From: Streptomyces caniferus
GTDB taxonomy: Bacteria > Actinomycetota > Actinomycetes > Streptomycetales > Streptomycetaceae
Length of the DNA stretch: 64,000 nt
Assembly (NCBI RefSeq): GCF_009811555.1
Contig: NZ_BLIN01000002.1
Span: forward strand, 496,001-560,000
Reading direction: 5' to 3'
In this document: in pieces, positions 28,293 to 36,796 of the stretch
Numbering within the stretch: the stretch's first letter is position 1
Layout: the number at the start of each line of letters is the position of its first letter
The notes under the pieces: model-generated
Database searches by the model: none
Seen by the model: the letters and a program-made list of their open reading frames with translations, nothing else
Told to the model about the DNA's origin: nothing
Position numbers and translations under genes: made by a program

Positions 28293-29624
28293 TCAGTGGT
28301 GACTTTCCGCCCTGCGGTGCTCCACGAAGCGTGAGCGGTCGCCGATCGCGGTGGCCCCGTTGATGCCCGCGGGGACCGGTTCGCGCTCCTCCTCCGGCTC
28401 GACGGCTCCCTCGTCCTCCGGCGCGGCCGGCGCCGTCGCGGGGACGGCCCGGCGGTAGCGCGGCGGCACCATCCACTCCGCCCAGCGCGGCGTGCGCGGG
28501 GTGAAGCGCGGCAGCAGGAGCAGCACCAGCCCGACCGCGCTCAGCAGCACGATGCCCAGCACGATCCACATGCTGGCGTTGTTCGCCGAGTAGGCCACCG
28601 CGCCGAACGCGATCAGGGCCGACCAGAAGTACATGATCAGCACGGCCCGGCTGTGCGAGTGCCCGATCTCCAGCAGCCGGTGGTGGAGATGACCGCGGTC
28701 GGCCGCGAACGGCGACTGGCCCTTCCACGTACGCCGCACGATCGCCAGGATCAGGTCGGCGACCGGCACCGCGATGACCGTCAGGGGCAGCAGCAGCGGG
28801 ATGTAGACCGGCACCATCGCGTGGGTCGCCTCACGCAGACCGCCCGCCTTCACATTGAGCAGGTCCGGGTCGACCTGGCCGGTCACCGAGACCGCGCCCG
28901 CGGCCATCACCAGACCGATCAGCATCGAGCCCGAGTCGCCCATGAAGATCCGCGCCGGGTGCATGTTGTGCGGCAGGAAGCCCAGGCACATGCCCATCAG
29001 GACGACCGAGAACAGCGTGGCCGGCGCGGCCGCCTCGATGCCGTAGCCGAACCACATCCGGTACGCGTACATGAAGAACGCCGCGGCGGCGATGCACACC
29101 ATGCCGGAGGCGAGACCGTCCAGGCCGTCGACGAAGTTGACGGCGTTGATGGTGATCACGACGAGGGCGACGGTCAGCAGCGTGCCCTGCATCGGGGTCA
29201 GCGAGACCGTGCCGACGCCGGGGATCGGGATCCAGAGGATCGTCAGGCCCTGCAGGACCATCACACCCGCGGCGATCATCTGGCCGCCGAGCTTGACCAG
29301 CGCGTCCACGCCCCACTTGTCGTCCAGGACGCCGAGGATCCAGATCAGGGCGGCGCCGGAGAGCAGCGCCCTGGGTTCGTTGGAGTTCTCGAAGACGCTC
29401 TTGAGGTTCGTCAGGTGCGAGGCGACCAGCAGACCGGCACACAGCCCGCCGAACATCGCGATACCGCCGAGCCGCGGTGTCGGCTCGCGGTGCACATCTC
29501 GCGCGCGGATCTCCGGCATCGCACCGGCCGCGATCGCGAACTTCCGTACCGGCCCGGTCAGCAGGTAGGTCACCGCGGCCGTGACGCACAGCGTCAGCAG
29601 GTATTCACGCACGGGCTGCCCCAT
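28293..29624 (-). CDS. MraY/WecA-family polyprenyl-phosphate sugar-1-phosphate transferase
   Basis: 443 aa, about eleven membrane helices. Catalytic signatures: VHREPTPRLGGIAMFGG near the N-terminus, NAVNFVDGLDGLASGM (the Asp pair), and HPARIFMGDSGSMLIG, followed by the HLHHRLLEIGHS loop that is typical of WecA/TagO rather than MraY. It probably transfers GlcNAc-1-P (or a similar sugar) to undecaprenyl phosphate as the first step of wall glycopolymer synthesis. A charged 80-residue C-terminal tail is an actinomycete feature. An LCP-family gene that could attach such polymers lies at 35266. Confidence 0.9.
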   Translation of the reverse strand: MGQPVREYLLTLCVTAAVTYLLTGPVRKFAIAAGAMPEIRARDVHREPTPRLGGIAMFGGLCAGLLVASHLTNLKSVFENSNEPRALLSGAALIWILGVLDDKWGVDALVKLGGQMIAAGVMVLQGLTILWIPIPGVGTVSLTPMQGTLLTVALVVITINAVNFVDGLDGLASGMVCIAAAAFFMYAYRMWFGYGIEAAAPATLFSVVLMGMCLGFLPHNMHPARIFMGDSGSMLIGLVMAAGAVSVTGQVDPDLLNVKAGGLREATHAMVPVYIPLLLPLTVIAVPVADLILAIVRRTWKGQSPFAADRGHLHHRLLEIGHSHSRAVLIMYFWSALIAFGAVAYSANNASMWIVLGIVLLSAVGLVLLLLPRFTPRTPRWAEWMVPPRYRRAVPATAPAAPEDEGAVEPEEEREPVPAGINGATAIGDRSRFVEHRRAESHH

Positions 29625-29723
29625 TGGTATAGCTGGCCATCACAGCCCCACACCCTATGCGTGTCAGCCCCCTGGCCGTGAATACAGGAAAAGACGCCCG
29701 GCGTCGGCGGATGGTTCCCGCCC

Positions 29724-31109
29724 TCACCCGTGATCGGGATAGGGCGGAAATCCATGGACCAAAGCGACGGTCCTGGAGCGGGCCGTCCCGTCCTCCTCCA
29801 GCGCCGCCACGATCAGCTCGGCGACGGTGCTCATCTCGGCCTCGCCCATCCCCTGCGTCGTCACCGCGGCGGTCCCCAGCCGCAGCCCGGTCCGGCGGGC
29901 CGCCAGGCCGTCGGGGGCCTCGGCGCACGGCAGCGCACAGGTGTCCAGCACGATCCCGGCGGCCGCCAGGCGCCCCCGGGCGGTGCGGGCGTCCAGGCCC
30001 AGCGGGGCGGTGTCCGCGGTGATCAGATGGGTGTCGGTGCCGCCGGTGGTGATCGTCAGGCCGTGTCCGGACAGCGCCCCGGCGAGCGCGCGGGCGTTGG
30101 CGGTGACCTGATGGGCATACGCGCCGAAGGCGGGTGCCGCGGCCTCGCCGAAGGCGACGGCCTTGGCGGCGACCGCGTTCATCTGCGCACCGCCCTGGGT
30201 GAAGGGGAACACCGCGCGGTCGATGCGCTCGGCCAGCTTCTCGCCGCACAGGATCAGCCCGCCGCGCGGCCCGCGCAGCACTTTGTGTGTGGTTCCGCAC
30301 ACCACATGCGCGTACGGGACGGGGCTGGGCGCCGCTCCCCCGGCGATCAGCCCGAGCGGATGCGCGACATCCGCGATCAGGTAGGCGCCGGTCTCGTCGG
30401 CGATGTCGCGGAAGGCGGCGTAGTCGATGTGCCGGGGGTAGGAGATCGAGCCGCAGACGATGGCCTTGGGCCGGCGGGCGCGGGCCAGCTCGCGGATCGC
30501 GTCGTAGTCCAGCAGCCCGGTCTCCTCGTCGACGCCGTAGCCGGCGAAGTCGAACCAGCGGCCGGAGAAGTTGGCGGGCGATCCGTGGGTGAGGTGCCCG
30601 CCGTGCGGGAGGGACATGGCCAGGACGGTGTCACCGGGGCGCAGCAGGGCGGCGTAGGCGGCCAGAACGGCCGAAGACCCGGAGTGGGCCTGGACGTTGG
30701 CGTGTTCGGCGCCGAAGAGGGCCTTGGCGCGTTCCACCGCGATCCGCTCGGCGAGGTCGACGATCTCGCAGCCGCCGTGGTGGCGGGCTCCCGGGTACCC
30801 CTCGGCGTACTTGTTGCCCAGGGGGGAGCCGAGGGCGGCGAGGACGGCCGGTGAGGTGAAGTTCTCCGCGGCGATCAGCTGCAGTCCGTCGGTCTGCCGG
30901 GTGCTCTCACCGAGGAGTACGCCGGCGATCTCGGGGTCCTGGCGCAGCAGGGCGGCGAAGTCCGGGGCGCCGGCCGGCCGGGTGACGGCGTCACGGGCGG
31001 CGGCCCGTGCGCGGTCCTCGGCGGTCTCGGCCGCCCCGGCGGCGGGCTCGGCGGCCCGGGCAGGGCCGGCCGGGGTCTCGTTACGGGGTGACGCGGTGGT
31101 GGCAGGCAT
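29724..31109 (-). CDS. glyA: Serine hydroxymethyltransferase-family enzyme
   Basis: 461 aa. PLP lysine in GTTHKVLRGPRGG; DVAHPLGLIAGG and LPHGGHLTHG are present, and LQLIAAENFTSPAVL is the conserved N-terminal SHMT segment. It would interconvert serine and glycine with tetrahydrofolate. About 45 Ala/Glu-rich residues precede the fold. It deviates from housekeeping GlyA at usually invariant places (for example SGSSAVLAAY where SGSQAN is normal), so it may be a second, specialised SHMT; streptomycetes carry another glyA. RBS GGAG before the ATG. Confidence 0.85.
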   Translation of the reverse strand: MPATTASPRNETPAGPARAAEPAAGAAETAEDRARAAARDAVTRPAGAPDFAALLRQDPEIAGVLLGESTRQTDGLQLIAAENFTSPAVLAALGSPLGNKYAEGYPGARHHGGCEIVDLAERIAVERAKALFGAEHANVQAHSGSSAVLAAYAALLRPGDTVLAMSLPHGGHLTHGSPANFSGRWFDFAGYGVDEETGLLDYDAIRELARARRPKAIVCGSISYPRHIDYAAFRDIADETGAYLIADVAHPLGLIAGGAAPSPVPYAHVVCGTTHKVLRGPRGGLILCGEKLAERIDRAVFPFTQGGAQMNAVAAKAVAFGEAAAPAFGAYAHQVTANARALAGALSGHGLTITTGGTDTHLITADTAPLGLDARTARGRLAAAGIVLDTCALPCAEAPDGLAARRTGLRLGTAAVTTQGMGEAEMSTVAELIVAALEEDGTARSRTVALVHGFPPYPDHG

Positions 31110-31219
31110 CGCTTGCTCCGGGCCTCGTACGGGGACGTAGTCCCAATGTAGGCGCGGCCGGGCGTTCGGGCGCGGTGTGCGGGCCGACAGGGTCCACGCG
31201 CCTGTACAGGGCCCTCACG

Positions 31220-31252
31220 GGCCTGTCTCCCCGGTCTCCGGGAGGACAGGCC
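31220..31252 (-). terminator. Terminator after the phosphatase-family gene
   Basis: GGCCTGTC (31220-31227) / GACAGGCC (31245-31252) with an inner CTCC/GGAG stem, directly after the stop codon at 31253. Confidence 0.6.
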
Positions 31253-31933
31253 TCAGGCCCGCGCCGGGACCCCGGTGAGGGCGGTGACGACCGGGTCGAG
31301 CGCCTGGTTGATCTCGTCGCCGATGGAGCGGAAGAAGGTGATGGGCGCCCCGTAGGGGTCGTAGACCTCGTCGGACTCCGGGTTGGGCGCCAGCAGCCAG
31401 CCGCGCAGCGCGGCGGCGGCGCCGACCAGCGCGCGGGCGCGCTCGACCAGCCCGCCGTCCGGCAGGTCCGGGTCGGGCTCGGGCAGCGTGGCCGGATCTA
31501 TGGCCCGTACCAGCCGGTTGAACTCCTTGAGCGTGAAGGTGCGCAGCCCCGCGGAGTGGCCCATCGAGATGACCTGGGCACGGTGGTCGCGGGTGGCGGT
31601 GAGCACCAGGTCGGCGCGGATGACGTGCTCGTCGAGCAGTTCACGGCCGAGGAACCCGGCCGGGTCCGCGCCGTAGTCGGTGAGCACCGTCGCGGCGTGG
31701 GTCTCCATGGGAGCGCCTTCGTGCCCCCAGGTGCCGGCGCTCTCCACGAGCAGCCCGCCGCTGCGGGCGTCGCCGAGCCGCAGCTCCAGGGCATGACGGT
31801 GCAGCCGCTCGGTGATCGGTGAGCGGCAGACGTTGCCGGTGCTGACGTGGAGGATCCGAAAGGGGGGTGAGGGGGGAACAGGGGGGTGGGTACCGGCGCC
31901 TGGTCCCGCTATGCCACGCCCCAGGGGCGCCAT
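31253..31933 (-). CDS. Low-molecular-weight phosphotyrosine phosphatase-family protein with Ser in place of the catalytic Cys
   Basis: 226 aa from ATG 31933, sharing one base with the TsaC stop (TGATG). The fold-defining loop is HVSTGNVCRSPITERL, where the family motif is VCxGNxCRSP. Thus the nucleophilic first Cys of CX5R is Ser (codon AGC), while the second Cys, the Arg and the Ser remain. The general-acid Asp survives in VYDPYG. Either it is a pseudo-phosphatase or binding protein, or it uses different chemistry. Its coupling to tsaC/sua5 is conserved in streptomycetes. Confidence 0.8.
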   Translation of the reverse strand: MAPLGRGIAGPGAGTHPPVPPSPPFRILHVSTGNVCRSPITERLHRHALELRLGDARSGGLLVESAGTWGHEGAPMETHAATVLTDYGADPAGFLGRELLDEHVIRADLVLTATRDHRAQVISMGHSAGLRTFTLKEFNRLVRAIDPATLPEPDPDLPDGGLVERARALVGAAAALRGWLLAPNPESDEVYDPYGAPITFFRSIGDEINQALDPVVTALTGVPARA

Positions 31934-32580
31934 CAATTGGCCACCTCGAGCTCGGGTACCACCTTGCGCAGTTCCTCCGCGGAGAGCGCGCCCTCGCGCA
32001 GCAGCACCGGGACCTTGCCGGTGACATCGACGATCGAGGAGGGCACCGCGGCGGGTGTCGGGCCGCCGTCGAGGTAGACGGAGACCGAGTCGCCGAGCAT
32101 CTCCTGTGCGGCGTCGCAGTCCTGCGGGGACGGGTGGCCGGTGAGGTTGGCACTGGAGACGGCCATCGGGCCGAACTCGGTGAGCAGCTCGATGGCGACG
32201 GGGTGCAGCGGCATCCGTACCGCGACCGTGCCCCGGGTCTCGCCCAGGTCCCAGGTCAGCGACGGCTGGTGCTTGGCGACGAGGGTGAGCGCGCCGGGCC
32301 AGAAGGCGTCGACCAGCTCCCAGGCCTGCTCGGAGAAGTCGGTGACCAGGCCGTGCAGGGTGTTGGGGGACCCGACGAGGACCGGCGAGGGCATACCGCG
32401 GCCGCGGCCCTTGGCCTCCAGCAGGTCGCCGACGGCCTCGGCGCTGAAGGCGTCCGCGCCGATGCCGTAGACGGTGTCGGTCGGCAGCACGACCAGCTCA
32501 CCGCGGCGGACGGCCGAGGCGGCCTCGCGCAGACCGGTGGTGCGGTCGGTCGCGTCGCTGCAGTCGTATCGCCGTGCCAT
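31933..32580 (-). CDS. L-threonylcarbamoyladenylate synthase (TsaC/Sua5/YrdC family)
   Basis: 215 aa. VLPTDTVYGIGADAFSAEAV, KGRGRGMPSPVLVGS and the C-terminal MAVSSANLTGHPSPQDCD are the signature segments. It makes threonylcarbamoyl-AMP from Thr, bicarbonate and ATP for the t6A37 modification of ANN-reading tRNAs. The downstream frame shares one base, so translation is coupled; prmC lies 70 nt upstream. Confidence 0.93.
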   Translation of the reverse strand: MARRYDCSDATDRTTGLREAASAVRRGELVVLPTDTVYGIGADAFSAEAVGDLLEAKGRGRGMPSPVLVGSPNTLHGLVTDFSEQAWELVDAFWPGALTLVAKHQPSLTWDLGETRGTVAVRMPLHPVAIELLTEFGPMAVSSANLTGHPSPQDCDAAQEMLGDSVSVYLDGGPTPAAVPSSIVDVTGKVPVLLREGALSAEELRKVVPELEVAN

Positions 32581-32650
32581 TACGGGACCTCCTCGTGCGA
32601 AACGAATACTTCGGATGCATCGGCTGCATCAGGCGCCGAAGCGGAACGCG

Positions 32651-33496
32651 TCATGGCGTCGCCCGGCGCGCGGTGGCGAAACGGGGCCTGTTGTTGAGGT
32701 CCGGGTGATCGGCCGCATCGGCCCAGCCCCGCTCCTCGGTGAAGATCCACGGCACCTGCCCGCCCTGAGTGTCGGCATGCTCGATGACGACCACGCCGCC
32801 GGGGCGCAGCAGGCGGTGTGCGGTCCGCTCGATGCCCCGGATGGTGTCCAGGCCGTCCTGGCCCGAGAACAGCGCGAGCTCGGGGTCGTGGTCGCGGGCC
32901 TCGGGTGCGACGTACTCCCACTCGGTCAGCGGGATGTACGGCGGGTTGGAGACGACCAGGTCGACCTGCCCGTCCAGTTCGGGAAGCGCGGTCAGCGCGT
33001 CGCCCTGATGGAGAACGACGCGGGACCCCTCGACGTTCTTGCGGGCGTAGTCGAGAGCCTGCTCGGACAGCTCCACGGCGTGCACCCGCGAGCGGGGCAC
33101 CTCCTGCGCCAGGGCGAGCGCGATCGCCCCCGAGCCGGTGCACAGGTCGACGATCAGCGGTTCGACGACGTCCATGGCCCGTACGGCGTCTATCGCCCAG
33201 CCGACGACCGACTCGGTCTCCGGGCGGGGCACGAACACCCCCGGACCGACGGCGAGTTCGAGGTAGCGGAAGAACGCGCGTCCGGTGATGTGCTGGAGCG
33301 GCTCCCGGGCCTCGCGGCGGGCGACGGCCTCCCAGTAGCGGGCGTCGAAGTCCGCGTCCTTGACGTGGTGCAGCTCACCCCGCTTGACGGCGTGCACGAA
33401 CGCGGCGAGTTCCTCGGCGTCGAAGCGCGGCGAGGGCACACCGGCGTCGGCCAGCCGCTGGGTGGCCTGGGCCACCTCGGCGAGCAGAAGGTTCAC
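32651..33496 (-). CDS. prmC: Release factor glutamine methyltransferase PrmC (HemK)
   Basis: 281 aa. The N-terminal helical domain is followed by a Rossmann methyltransferase: VVEPLIVDLCTGSGAIALALAQE binds SAM and VVSNPPYIPLTE holds the NPPY motif that recognises Gln. It methylates the Gln of the GGQ loop in RF1/RF2. RF1 (prfA) is the gene just upstream, the common bacterial pairing. Confidence 0.95.
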   Translation of the reverse strand: MNLLLAEVAQATQRLADAGVPSPRFDAEELAAFVHAVKRGELHHVKDADFDARYWEAVARREAREPLQHITGRAFFRYLELAVGPGVFVPRPETESVVGWAIDAVRAMDVVEPLIVDLCTGSGAIALALAQEVPRSRVHAVELSEQALDYARKNVEGSRVVLHQGDALTALPELDGQVDLVVSNPPYIPLTEWEYVAPEARDHDPELALFSGQDGLDTIRGIERTAHRLLRPGGVVVIEHADTQGGQVPWIFTEERGWADAADHPDLNNRPRFATARRATP

Positions 33497-33616
33497 GGGG
33501 CCTTCCTCCTAGTGCGCTGCGTCTTCATGGTGCGGGTCCGCCGTCGTCCGGCCGGGCTTCCGGGGGCCTCCCCCCGGGGGTGCGGTCCCCGGCCGGTGCG
33601 TGCCGGGGGCGCGGGA

Positions 33617-34696
33617 TTACTGGGCGGCGGCGAGCTTGGCGGCCGAGTCGGCGTCGACACACGCCTGGATGACCGGGTCGAGCTCGCCGTCGAGCACCTG
33701 GTCCAAGTTGTACGCCTTGAAGCCGACCCGGTGGTCCGAGATGCGGTTTTCCGGGAAGTTGTACGTACGGATGCGCTCGGAGCGGTCAACCGTGCGGACC
33801 TGGCTGCGCCGGGCGTCCGACGCCTCCCGCTCGGCCTCTTCCTGTGCGGCGGCCAGCAGCCGGGAGCGCAGGATGCGCATCGCCTGCTCCTTGTTCTGGA
33901 GCTGGCTCTTCTCGTTCTGGCAGGAGACGACGATGCCGGTGGGCAGGTGGGTGATGCGCACCGCGGAGTCGGTGGTGTTGACGGACTGGCCGCCGGGCCC
34001 GGAGGAGCGGTAGACGTCGATCCGCAGGTCGTTGGGGCCGATCTCGACCTCGACCTCCTCGGCCTCGGGCGTGACCAGCACACCGGCCGCGGAGGTGTGG
34101 ATCCGGCCCTGCGACTCGGTGGCGGGCACCCGCTGGACGCGGTGCACCCCGCCCTCGTACTTCAGCCGCGCCCAGACGCCCTGGCCCGGCTCGGTGGCAC
34201 CGCCGCCGCCCTTGGTCTTCACGGCGACCTGGACGTCCTTGTAGCCGCCGAGGTCGGACTCGTTGGCCTCGAGGATCTCGGTCTTCCAGCCGGCCCGCTC
34301 GGCGTAGCGCAGGTACATCCGCAGCAGGTCGCCGGCGAACAGCGCGGACTCCTCGCCGCCCTCTCCGGCCTTGACCTCGAGGATGACGTCCTTGTCGTCG
34401 CTGGGGTCGCGCGGGACCAGCAGCAGCCGCAGCTTCTCGGTCAGCTGCTCGCGCCGGGCGTCGAGCTCCTTGACCTCGTCGGCGAAGTCCGGGTCGTCCG
34501 CGGCGAATTCGCGCGCGGTCTCCATGTCGTCGCCGGTCTGCTTCCAGTCGCGGTACGTCGCGATGATCGGGGTCAGCTCCGCGTAGCGCTTGTTGAGGCG
34601 CATGGCCTCGCGCTGGTCGGCGTGGACCGCGGGGTCGGCCAGCCGCTTCTCGAGATCGGCGTGCTCGCCGATCAGTTCCTCGACCGCCTCGAACAT
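33617..34696 (-). CDS. prfA: Peptide chain release factor 1
   Basis: 359 aa. GGQ catalytic loop in [25 protein letters not shown] and tripeptide anticodon PAT in [16 protein letters not shown], which identifies RF1 (UAA/UAG) rather than RF2. It starts [25 protein letters not shown]. Its product is the substrate of PrmC encoded next. Confidence 0.97.
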   Translation of the reverse strand: MFEAVEELIGEHADLEKRLADPAVHADQREAMRLNKRYAELTPIIATYRDWKQTGDDMETAREFAADDPDFADEVKELDARREQLTEKLRLLLVPRDPSDDKDVILEVKAGEGGEESALFAGDLLRMYLRYAERAGWKTEILEANESDLGGYKDVQVAVKTKGGGGATEPGQGVWARLKYEGGVHRVQRVPATESQGRIHTSAAGVLVTPEAEEVEVEIGPNDLRIDVYRSSGPGGQSVNTTDSAVRITHLPTGIVVSCQNEKSQLQNKEQAMRILRSRLLAAAQEEAEREASDARRSQVRTVDRSERIRTYNFPENRISDHRVGFKAYNLDQVLDGELDPVIQACVDADSAAKLAAAQ

Positions 34697-34808
34697 CGTG
34701 GGTTCCTCTACTGGCTGCTGTGGTGACCCGGGTACCGGGGCGCTGGCACATCTGCGGCTGCGCCGCGGGGCCCCGGCCCCCGTACGGGAGCCAAGGGCCA
34801 GGACGACA

Positions 34809-34856
34809 AAACGCCGGTCCGGTCACCCCTGGGCAGGGGCGACCGGAGACCGGCGC
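34809..34856 (-). terminator. Intrinsic terminator after rpmE
   Basis: Long stem (CGCCGGTC-CGGTC at 34813-34825 with GACCGG-A-GACCGGCG at 34842-34856, small bulge) closed by CCCCTG/CAGGGG. In the minus-strand direction it is followed by TTTTG, the clearest hairpin-plus-T-tract terminator in the window. Confidence 0.8.
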
Positions 34857-34867
34857 CTTGCGGGTCG

Positions 34868-35092
34868 CTACTTCTTCGCGGCTGCAGCGCCCTTGCCGAA
34901 GCGGGCCTCGAAGCGGGCCACGCGGCCGCCCGTGTCCATGATCTTCTGCTTGCCGGTGTAGAACGGGTGGCACTCGGAGCAGACGTCGGCACGGATGTTG
35001 CCGCCGGCGACGGTGCTGCGGGTGGTGAAGGACGCGCCACAGGTGCAGCTGACCTGGGTCTCGACGTACTCCGGGTGGATGTCGCGCTTCAA
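34868..35092 (-). CDS. rpmE: 50S ribosomal protein L31, zinc-binding form
   Basis: 74 aa. [19 protein letters not shown] with the four zinc ligands C16, C18, C37 and C40 ([15 protein letters not shown]). This is the C+ form; streptomycetes also carry a zinc-free paralogue expressed under zinc starvation (Zur regulon). Ends in AAAAKK. It has its own terminator, so prfA is probably transcribed separately or by read-through. Confidence 0.97.
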   Translation of the reverse strand: MKRDIHPEYVETQVSCTCGASFTTRSTVAGGNIRADVCSECHPFYTGKQKIMDTGGRVARFEARFGKGAAAAKK

Positions 35093-35265
35093 GGGATTCT
35101 CCTAGGTTCGGGAGCGCTCCGGGTCGTGTCGCGGGTTGCGTCACGTGAACCGGGGCCGACGGTCCAGTCTGCCAGGACTAGCCGTATCTCCCAAAACCGG
35201 GGTACGGCCGCAACTATTCCCCGGCCGGTTCCGGGACCACCGGGCCCCGGAACCCTGCGGTCCGG

Positions 35266-36390
35266 CTACTTCACGTACTTGTCCGTGCCGCCCTGGTCAC
35301 CGGCCGAGCCCTTGATCGCGGACTTCGGGATGGGCTGGTCCTGCCGCAGCGCGTCCCAGACCTGCCGGCTCTTCTTCATCAGCGGCACCACGCGGTCCGG
35401 GTTCTCGGGGTCGTACGTCACCGGCATCGTCACCATGTCGATGTTGTCCGACCCGATGTTGCCGAGGCTCTTGGCCAGGCCGGTCAGCTCGCTGACCGAG
35501 TTGAGGTCGGTGTCGGTGGTGATGGCCTTGGTGGCCGTGTCGGCGATGTCGTAGAGCTTGGTGGGGTTGGTGAGCACCCCGACGTTCTTGACCTGGTTCA
35601 TCAGGGCCTTGATGAACGTCTGCTGCAGCTGGATGCGGCCCAGGTCGCTGCCGTCGCCGCCGGGCACGCCGTGCCGGGTCCGTACGAGGCCGAGCGACTG
35701 CTCGCCGTTGAGGGTGTGCTTGCCCGGCTGCAGGTGCAGGTGGCTGTGGTCGTCGTCGATCGCCTTGCGGGTGGTGATGTCCACCCCGCCGAGCGCGTCG
35801 ATGAGCTTCTTGAAGCCGGTGAAGTCGACCTCGACGAAGTGGTCCATCCGGACCCCGCTGATCGATTCGACGGTCTTGACCGCACAGGCGGGGCCGCCGA
35901 CCTCGAAGGCCGTGTTGAACATCGCCCGCTGCGCGCCGGGGACGTCCTTGCCGTCCTGGTTGCAGTCCGGCCGCTTGATCATGGTGTCCCGGGGGACGCT
36001 GACCACACTGGCCTTCTTACGGCCCTTGTAGACGTGCACGATCATCGCCGTGTCGGAGCGCGCGCCGCCCTCGTCCTTGCCGTACTCCCCGTTCTTGCCG
36101 GCGCGGGAGTCGGACCCCATCACGAGGATGTCCATCGAGCCGTCGTCGACGTTCTTCGGCCGGTCGTGTCCGAGGGCGGCGTTGATGTCGACGCCCTTCA
36201 GATTGCCGTTGAGCTTGAAGTAGACGTAACCGAGTCCGGCCCCACCCAGGAGTGCGACGCTGGTCAGCGTGCACAGGGTGATGGTCAGCGCTCGGCGGCG
36301 TCGGGTCGGGCCCTTGCGCCGGCGGCCCGTGGCACGTATGCCGCGGGCACGGCTTTCGGCCGTCTTCGCGGTCCCGTTGCTGTCCGCCAT
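35266..36390 (-). CDS. LytR-CpsA-Psr (LCP) family wall polymer ligase
   Basis: 374 aa from ATG 36390 (GAGGAG just upstream). A basic N-terminus, one membrane helix (ALTITLCTLTSVALLGGAGLGYVYF), then the extracellular LCP domain: DILVMGSDSRAG, SDTAMIVHVYKGRKKASVVSVPRDTMI, FNTAFEVGGPACAVKTVE and LVRTRHGVPGGDGSDLGRIQLQQTFIKAL, with the conserved Asp/Arg residues that bind the polyprenyl pyrophosphate head. LCP enzymes move teichoic-acid-like or capsule polymers from lipid carrier to peptidoglycan. An AT-rich palindrome at 36514 may be its operator. Confidence 0.92.
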   Translation of the reverse strand: MADSNGTAKTAESRARGIRATGRRRKGPTRRRRALTITLCTLTSVALLGGAGLGYVYFKLNGNLKGVDINAALGHDRPKNVDDGSMDILVMGSDSRAGKNGEYGKDEGGARSDTAMIVHVYKGRKKASVVSVPRDTMIKRPDCNQDGKDVPGAQRAMFNTAFEVGGPACAVKTVESISGVRMDHFVEVDFTGFKKLIDALGGVDITTRKAIDDDHSHLHLQPGKHTLNGEQSLGLVRTRHGVPGGDGSDLGRIQLQQTFIKALMNQVKNVGVLTNPTKLYDIADTATKAITTDTDLNSVSELTGLAKSLGNIGSDNIDMVTMPVTYDPENPDRVVPLMKKSRQVWDALRQDQPIPKSAIKGSAGDQGGTDKYVK

Positions 36391-36513
36391 CTGCTCCTCA
36401 GTCCTCGTTCGCTCGGCTGCCCCTCGCCGCCGCCGTGGTGCGTGCTGACACGGCTCGTTGCTCCTTGTCAGACGGGAGGTCGACGGGAAGGGTTGCACAG
36501 CGAGTCATGAGCG

Positions 36514-36526
36514 ATTTCTTAGAAAT
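36514..36526. promoter_or_regulatory. AT-rich perfect palindrome upstream of the LCP gene
   Basis: ATTTCTTAGAAAT, symmetric about its central base pair and bordered by GCG on each side, about 125 nt before the LCP start. Such an AT-rich element is rare in this DNA and suggests a regulator binding site. Confidence 0.4.
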
Positions 36527-36727
36527 GCGCGGCGGCCCGCCCCGGCGGTCCGGGACCTTCGTCCTTCCCACCTGGGCTTTCGACCCTTTTCCCGGCATGG
36601 CTGGAACCATGCGGCTTGCACGGATCTGTGCGGAACGTCTCAAGCGGGGCATGTGTACGTGCCCAGGGAGCGCGGGCGGCTCGTACGACGCCGTCCCCCG
36701 GCCCGCCGCGAACCCGCCCGCCCAGCG

Positions 36728-36762
36728 CAAAGCCCCCCTCACCCACAGGGGCGAGGAGGGCT
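36728..36762 (-). terminator. rho terminator
   Basis: AGCCCCCCTC (36731-36740) / GAGGAGGGCT (36753-36762), one mismatch, with an inner CCCA/GGGG region, followed on the minus strand by TTTGC. It lies 35 nt after the rho stop. Confidence 0.6.
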
Positions 36763-36796
36763 GTGCGGTACGGCGCGAGGACGCGCCCGACGGGCG

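Larger units (their letters stand above)
36391..36796. other. Intergenic region between rho and the LCP gene
   Basis: About 400 nt: the rho terminator (36728-36762), no gene with codon bias, and the palindrome at 36514-36526 nearer the LCP gene. Confidence 0.5.
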
